A stretch of DNA of 64,000 nt from Clostridium sp. CX1. GTDB lineage: Bacteria; Bacillota; Clostridia; Clostridiales; Clostridiaceae. Shown here piece after piece: positions 60,895 through 64,000 of this stretch. The position numbers and the translations under genes are program-made. The notes under the pieces were generated by a model, which was not told the DNA's origin, did not search any database, and saw only the letters and a list, made by a program, of their open reading frames with translations. Location of the stretch: positions 62,001 through 126,000 of the forward strand of contig NZ_JAODOO010000008.1 in assembly GCF_025398335.1 (NCBI RefSeq), read 5' to 3'. Numbering within the stretch: position 1 is the first letter of the stretch; every line of letters starts with the position of its first letter.

Positions 60895-61589
60895 TACTTA
60901 AAAACCTCCCTGTATATTCCATCTATAGACATTCCCCTTTCATTTCTCAATTCTTCAGCATTGCCGCTGAGCACTATCTTACCTTGAGAAATAAAAGCAA
61001 CGTCATCAAATAATCTTTCAACATCAGCGACTAAGTGAGTTGTAATAATCATGGAACTATCTTCACTATAGTTCTTTAATATAGCATCTAATATCTTTTC
61101 TCTGGTAGTAGGATCTACCCCTCCTAAAGGTTCATCTAGTATATATAACTTTGCTTTTCTTGAAAGCACTAAAGTAAGATATAACTTTTCTGCCATTCCC
61201 TTGGAAAGAGCATTAACCTTACTGTTAATATCTAAATTCATAAAGTCTAAAAGCTCTTTACTTTTGTTTTCATCAAAATCTCTATAGAAATCTTTAAAGA
61301 ATTCTATAGCATCCTTTATCTTCATCCACCTGTATAAGTAATCCTTATCTGGTAAATAGGATACTATAGATTTTGTATATACCCCCGGTTTGTGACCATC
61401 TATAAGCATTTCTCCGTTACTCTGAGTTAAAAGTCCTGCAGCTATTTTTAAAAAGGTTGTTTTTCCACTTCCATTAGGTCCTAGTAACCCAACAATTCTT
61501 CCCTTTTTCACTTCTAAATCCAGCCCAGCTAAAGCTTTTTTATTAAAATATCCTTTTTCTAAATTGGAAGCTTTCAGCACAGTATCCAT
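60894..61589 (-). CDS. ABC transporter ATP-binding protein
   Basis: A 231-residue ATPase with Walker A GPNGSGKTTFLK (residues about 36-47), an NALSKGMAEK signature (C-loop, altered from LSGGQ), Walker B LYILDEPLGGVDP and the switch His in TTHLVAD. The short form and the altered C-loop are typical of the YtrB/BcrA group. It is directly preceded by the GntR gene and overlaps the permease gene. Confidence 0.92.
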   Translation of the reverse strand: MDTVLKASNLEKGYFNKKALAGLDLEVKKGRIVGLLGPNGSGKTTFLKIAAGLLTQSNGEMLIDGHKPGVYTKSIVSYLPDKDYLYRWMKIKDAIEFFKDFYRDFDENKSKELLDFMNLDINSKVNALSKGMAEKLYLTLVLSRKAKLYILDEPLGGVDPTTREKILDAILKNYSEDSSMIITTHLVADVERLFDDVAFISQGKIVLSGNAEELRNERGMSIDGIYREVFK

Positions 61590-61958
61590 TTAAAACTCCT
61601 CCTTAACTTTGTCTTCAACAATTTTTACAATCTCTTCTTTATTGAACCCAAGATTCTTCATTCCTTCTATAAAACTATTTATAATCTCCCTAGCCATTTC
61701 CTTTTTTAACCCATCTATCATATTCATATCCTCCCTTACAAAAGTTCCCATTCCCCTTTGTGTATAGGTTATGCCTAACCTCTCTAACTCTTGATAAGCT
61801 CTCTGCAGTGTATTTGGATTTACCTGAAGCTCTGTTGCCATTTCTCTAACAGAAGGTATCTTATCACCGGGTTTTAGCTTACCAGTAACAATGTCTCTTT
61901 TTATTAAATTCATTATCTGCATATATATAGGTATTTTAGTATTAAAATCTACACCCAC
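61590..61958 (-). CDS. GntR family regulator (YtrA type)
   Basis: A 122-residue regulator: a GntR winged helix (residues about 10-75; PIYMQIMNLIKRDIV, KIPSVREMATELQVNPNTLQRAYQELERLG) with only a short helical tail (about 45 residues). This short form is the YtrA group, which represses adjacent ABC exporters and responds to cell-wall antibiotics. The start is GTG, with GGAGGTG 5 nt upstream. An operator-like repeat overlaps its promoter, which suggests autoregulation. Confidence 0.92.
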   Translation of the reverse strand: MGVDFNTKIPIYMQIMNLIKRDIVTGKLKPGDKIPSVREMATELQVNPNTLQRAYQELERLGITYTQRGMGTFVREDMNMIDGLKKEMAREIINSFIEGMKNLGFNKEEIVKIVEDKVKEEF

Positions 61959-61998
61959 TATGCCACCTCCTTGTTCTTACAATAGGTATCTGTTGTTT

Positions 61999-62042
61999 TA
62001 GTGACCTAATTACATAGTACACCACTACATAGATACTGTCAA
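61999..62042 (-). promoter_or_regulatory. GntR-ABC promoter and operator
   Basis: On the minus strand TTGACA (62037-62042) and TACTAT (62014-62019) are 17 bp apart, an excellent promoter. TAGTG (61999-62003) and CACTA (62023-62027) form a spaced inverted repeat over the -10, a likely YtrA operator. Confidence 0.65.
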
Positions 62043-62060
62043 TATATTTGTGAAAATTTA

Positions 62061-62093
62061 AAAAGCATCTACCTTACAAAGATAAATGCTTTT
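62061..62093 (-). terminator. terminator of the right-edge chemoreceptor
   Basis: Arms AAAAGCAT (62061-62068) and ATGCTTTT (62086-62093), followed on the minus strand by T-rich sequence. Confidence 0.65.
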
Positions 62094-62101
62094 AATTATA
62101 C

Positions 62102-64000
62102 TTAAATCTTAAATTTACTAACTAAGGTATATAGCTTGCCGGATAAATCCTCCAACTTTTCTGCAGCAGACACTATCTCTTGAAGACCTGCTGACTGCTC
62201 TTGAACAGATGCGTTAACCTCTTCTGTAACTGATGCAATTTCCTGAGATACTGAGGATACTTCCTCTATCTTTAGTGTAACAACTTCTTTAACCTTATTT
62301 ATTTTATTTAAAGACGTACTAGTGCTTTCAACACTTAGTTCCAGTTTATCAATAGCTGCTGCAATATTCTCAAAGGCTTTATTAGTGGTAACTACACTTT
62401 TTCCTGTAGTTTCCTCCAATACCATAGCATATTCATTCTTAGATATAAGTTCTTTAATGCTCTCCTTTATTTCGTTGACCATATTGCTTATTTGAAAAGC
62501 AGAAACTGCAGACTGTTCTGCAAGTTTTCTAACCTCATCAGCAACTACCGCAAAACCTTTACCAGAATCCCCTGCTCTTGCTGCCTCTATACTAGCATTT
62601 AAAGCTAGAAGATTGGTTTGTTCTGTTATTGCAGTTATAGTTTCTGTTATTTGTCCTATTTTATCAGACTTTTCTGCAAGCTCCTTTACTTTATCTGAAA
62701 CTTCCATGCTAGACTTAGAGGTAAGAGAAAACTTTTCACTTAACTCCTTAACTACATATATACCCTTTGAAGTAGAATCTTTAAGTTCTTTGGATATTTC
62801 AACCATGTTTTCCGCTAAGGATAAGGAACCTTTTACCTCACACCCTAGGTCATTAACTACTTCCTCTCCTTCGCTCATTGCTCCTGCTTGTTTACCTGTG
62901 CCAGCTGCGATTTCTTCTACTACTTTAGCAATATCATCTCCTGCCATATTAGATTGATTGGACACATCCTTTAATAAAATAGAGGAACTCTTTATATTTT
63001 CTGCAACTCCATGAACATTGCTAATGATTTCAGTCATCTGTTTTTGCACAGCATTTACACTGCTTGTAATTCTCTCTATTTCGTCTAAAGTAGTTTCTTC
63101 TGTAATACTTTCAGTGAAATCTCCATTTTTCATTTTATGTAGTATTTTTTCCACTTTACTTATAGCTTTTTCTATTTTTTTATAAAATATGTTTCCTAGT
63201 ATTAGTGAAACTGCAATAGCTATAATACAAATTATTAAAATTATGTTTCTTCCCTTATTTACCTTACTTATTAATTCATCTTCAGGTATGAAGCCGGCGG
63301 CTATCCAACCAGTAGAAGTGTTCTTAGATGTATATATGAAGTGCTTTGTCCCATTAATCTCATCCTCATATATACTTTTTTTATTACTCACTATATTTTT
63401 TAGCCATGCTAAATCTTTTGGGCTTTTATATATTGTACTTTTATCCTTACTACCTATTACTATACCTTTCTTATCTACAAGAATAGCATATCCACTTTCA
63501 CCTATCTTCTTTGAAGCTACTATATTAGATATTTCATCTAGTTTTATATCTATAGCAACTACCCCTGCTAATCCTCCTGTTTCTGGATCCTTAACTGCTT
63601 TGGCAAAAGTCACCATCATTCTTCCCTTTTCCAGTGAATCTTCATAAGGTTCAGTAACTATAACTTCCCCTATTTTATTTACAGCATCCTTATACCATGG
63701 TCTCTTTCTTGGATCATATCCCTCTGGCAATTCCTGCTTTGGAGCTATTAAAAACTTCCCTTCTACTGTTCCCATGTAGGCACCTGTTATTCCCTTATGG
63801 GATTTAACTAATCCATCCACAGAAGTTAAAAATCCTTCAGCATTCTCTGGGCTCTTCAGTATTGACTGTGCCTTAGGATCAATAGAGAGCATTTCTACAA
63901 TTTGTACATTATTCTTGTATGTATTTTGTGCTGATGCTGTTATTTCACTTAAGCTGTCTCTAATTAAAATACCAAAATCATCTTTAAATATTTTAGTTTG
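62102..64000 (-). CDS. methyl-accepting chemotaxis protein, 5' end outside the window
   Basis: The frame stays open for 36 codons upstream of the internal ATG at 63892 and leaves the window at 64000, so the true start is further on. The visible part has the end of a dCache sensor ([31 protein letters not shown]), TM2 near 63190-63260, a HAMP domain and a full signalling domain with tip [18 protein letters not shown]. The C-terminus has no CheR-tethering pentapeptide. Dual-Cache sensors often bind amino acids or organic acids. It has its own terminator. Confidence 0.92.
   Translation of the reverse strand, partial: QTKIFKDDFGILIRDSLSEITASAQNTYKNNVQIVEMLSIDPKAQSILKSPENAEGFLTSVDGLVKSHKGITGAYMGTVEGKFLIAPKQELPEGYDPRKRPWYKDAVNKIGEVIVTEPYEDSLEKGRMMVTFAKAVKDPETGGLAGVVAIDIKLDEISNIVASKKIGESGYAILVDKKGIVIGSKDKSTIYKSPKDLAWLKNIVSNKKSIYEDEINGTKHFIYTSKNTSTGWIAAGFIPEDELISKVNKGRNIILIICIIAIAVSLILGNIFYKKIEKAISKVEKILHKMKNGDFTESITEETTLDEIERITSSVNAVQKQMTEIISNVHGVAENIKSSSILLKDVSNQSNMAGDDIAKVVEEIAAGTGKQAGAMSEGEEVVNDLGCEVKGSLSLAENMVEISKELKDSTSKGIYVVKELSEKFSLTSKSSMEVSDKVKELAEKSDKIGQITETITAITEQTNLLALNASIEAARAGDSGKGFAVVADEVRKLAEQSAVSAFQISNMVNEIKESIKELISKNEYAMVLEETTGKSVVTTNKAFENIAAAIDKLELSVESTSTSLNKINKVKEVVTLKIEEVSSVSQEIASVTEEVNASVQEQSAGLQEIVSAAEKLEDLSGKLYTLVSKFKI

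Overview
The window reads as chromosomal DNA of a low-GC, anaerobic, spore-forming Firmicute, most likely a Clostridium. The evidence is AT-rich sequence, strong AGGAGG-type ribosome sites with frequent GTG/TTG starts, a glycyl radical enzyme with its activase, rubrerythrin-like and hemerythrin proteins, a spore photoproduct lyase, a CotF-type coat protein, three chemoreceptors, and glycine and guanine riboswitches. I see no rRNA, tRNA, CRISPR array, transposase or prophage, so this is a housekeeping/accessory mosaic rather than an island. Both window edges cut a gene: a minus-strand membrane protein at the left and a minus-strand chemoreceptor at the right.

Layout. 1-3.1 kb: a structured leader of the cut left gene, a TetR regulator divergent from a degV gene with a shared operator, and a soluble chemoreceptor. 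3.2-6.7 kb: an arylacetate-decarboxylase-type glycyl radical enzyme and its activase. 6.9-12 kb: a membrane-anchored MutS-like ATPase followed by a SWIM-SNF2 helicase, preceded by an unexplained structured element. 12.3-16.4 kb: an amino-acid permease beside a GlnK/GlnL-like two-component pair. 16.8-20 kb: MFS transporter, membrane metallopeptidase-like protein, bacteriohemerythrin, YqeY. 20.2-26 kb: SelO (GC-richer than its surroundings), a NERD-nuclease/helicase fusion, BioY under a BirA-like operator, and a spore photoproduct lyase homologue. 26-32.3 kb: amidohydrolase, YitT, flavin reductase, GNAT, CD3324-like small protein, CotF coat protein, SGNH hydrolase, LysE exporter. 32.5-36 kb: a sigma-54 module (activator, DUF1097 membrane protein, M20 carbamoylase-like hydrolase with a consensus -24/-12 promoter). 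36.3-42.4 kb: threonine aldolase, chemoreceptor, MarR and an FMN/FAD/4Fe-4S ene-reductase. 42.5-47.2 kb: DUF2085, a zinc-ribbon/TerB/DnaJ protein, an XRE-cupin/LysE pair, and a DeoR/HAD operon. 47.4-47.8 kb: a tandem glycine riboswitch with no normal gene behind it. 47.9-53 kb: B12-radical SAM protein, degenerate methyltransferase, zinc-dependent phospholipase-like protein, membrane-anchored beta-propeller, rubrerythrin-like protein. 53.4-64 kb: MetH-activation-domain protein, CheY, DUF2179, TerC, PadR/DegV, a guanine-riboswitch-controlled purine permease, CBS protein, GntR/ABC operon and the cut chemoreceptor.

How the parts fit. Much of the content is amino-acid and nitrogen handling typical of a Stickland-type clostridium: aryl-acetate decarboxylation, an ene-reductase of the cinnamate/enoate type, permeases, two LysE exporters, threonine aldolase, carbamoylase, and glycine and purine sensing RNAs. 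A second theme is oxygen tolerance and spore biology (hemerythrin, rubrerythrin, photoproduct lyase, CotF). Several ORFs had better starts than the longest reading frame; I chose starts from ribosome-site spacing and, in two cases, from promoter position. Intrinsic terminators separate nearly every transcription unit and make operon limits fairly clear.

The least explained items are the branched inverted-repeat element at 12205-12311, the orphan glycine switch, the radical SAM/phospholipase cluster, the MutS-like/SNF2 pair, alternative-hairpin leaders at 28.4 kb and at the left edge, and a photoproduct lyase homologue that appears to lack the catalytic cysteine.
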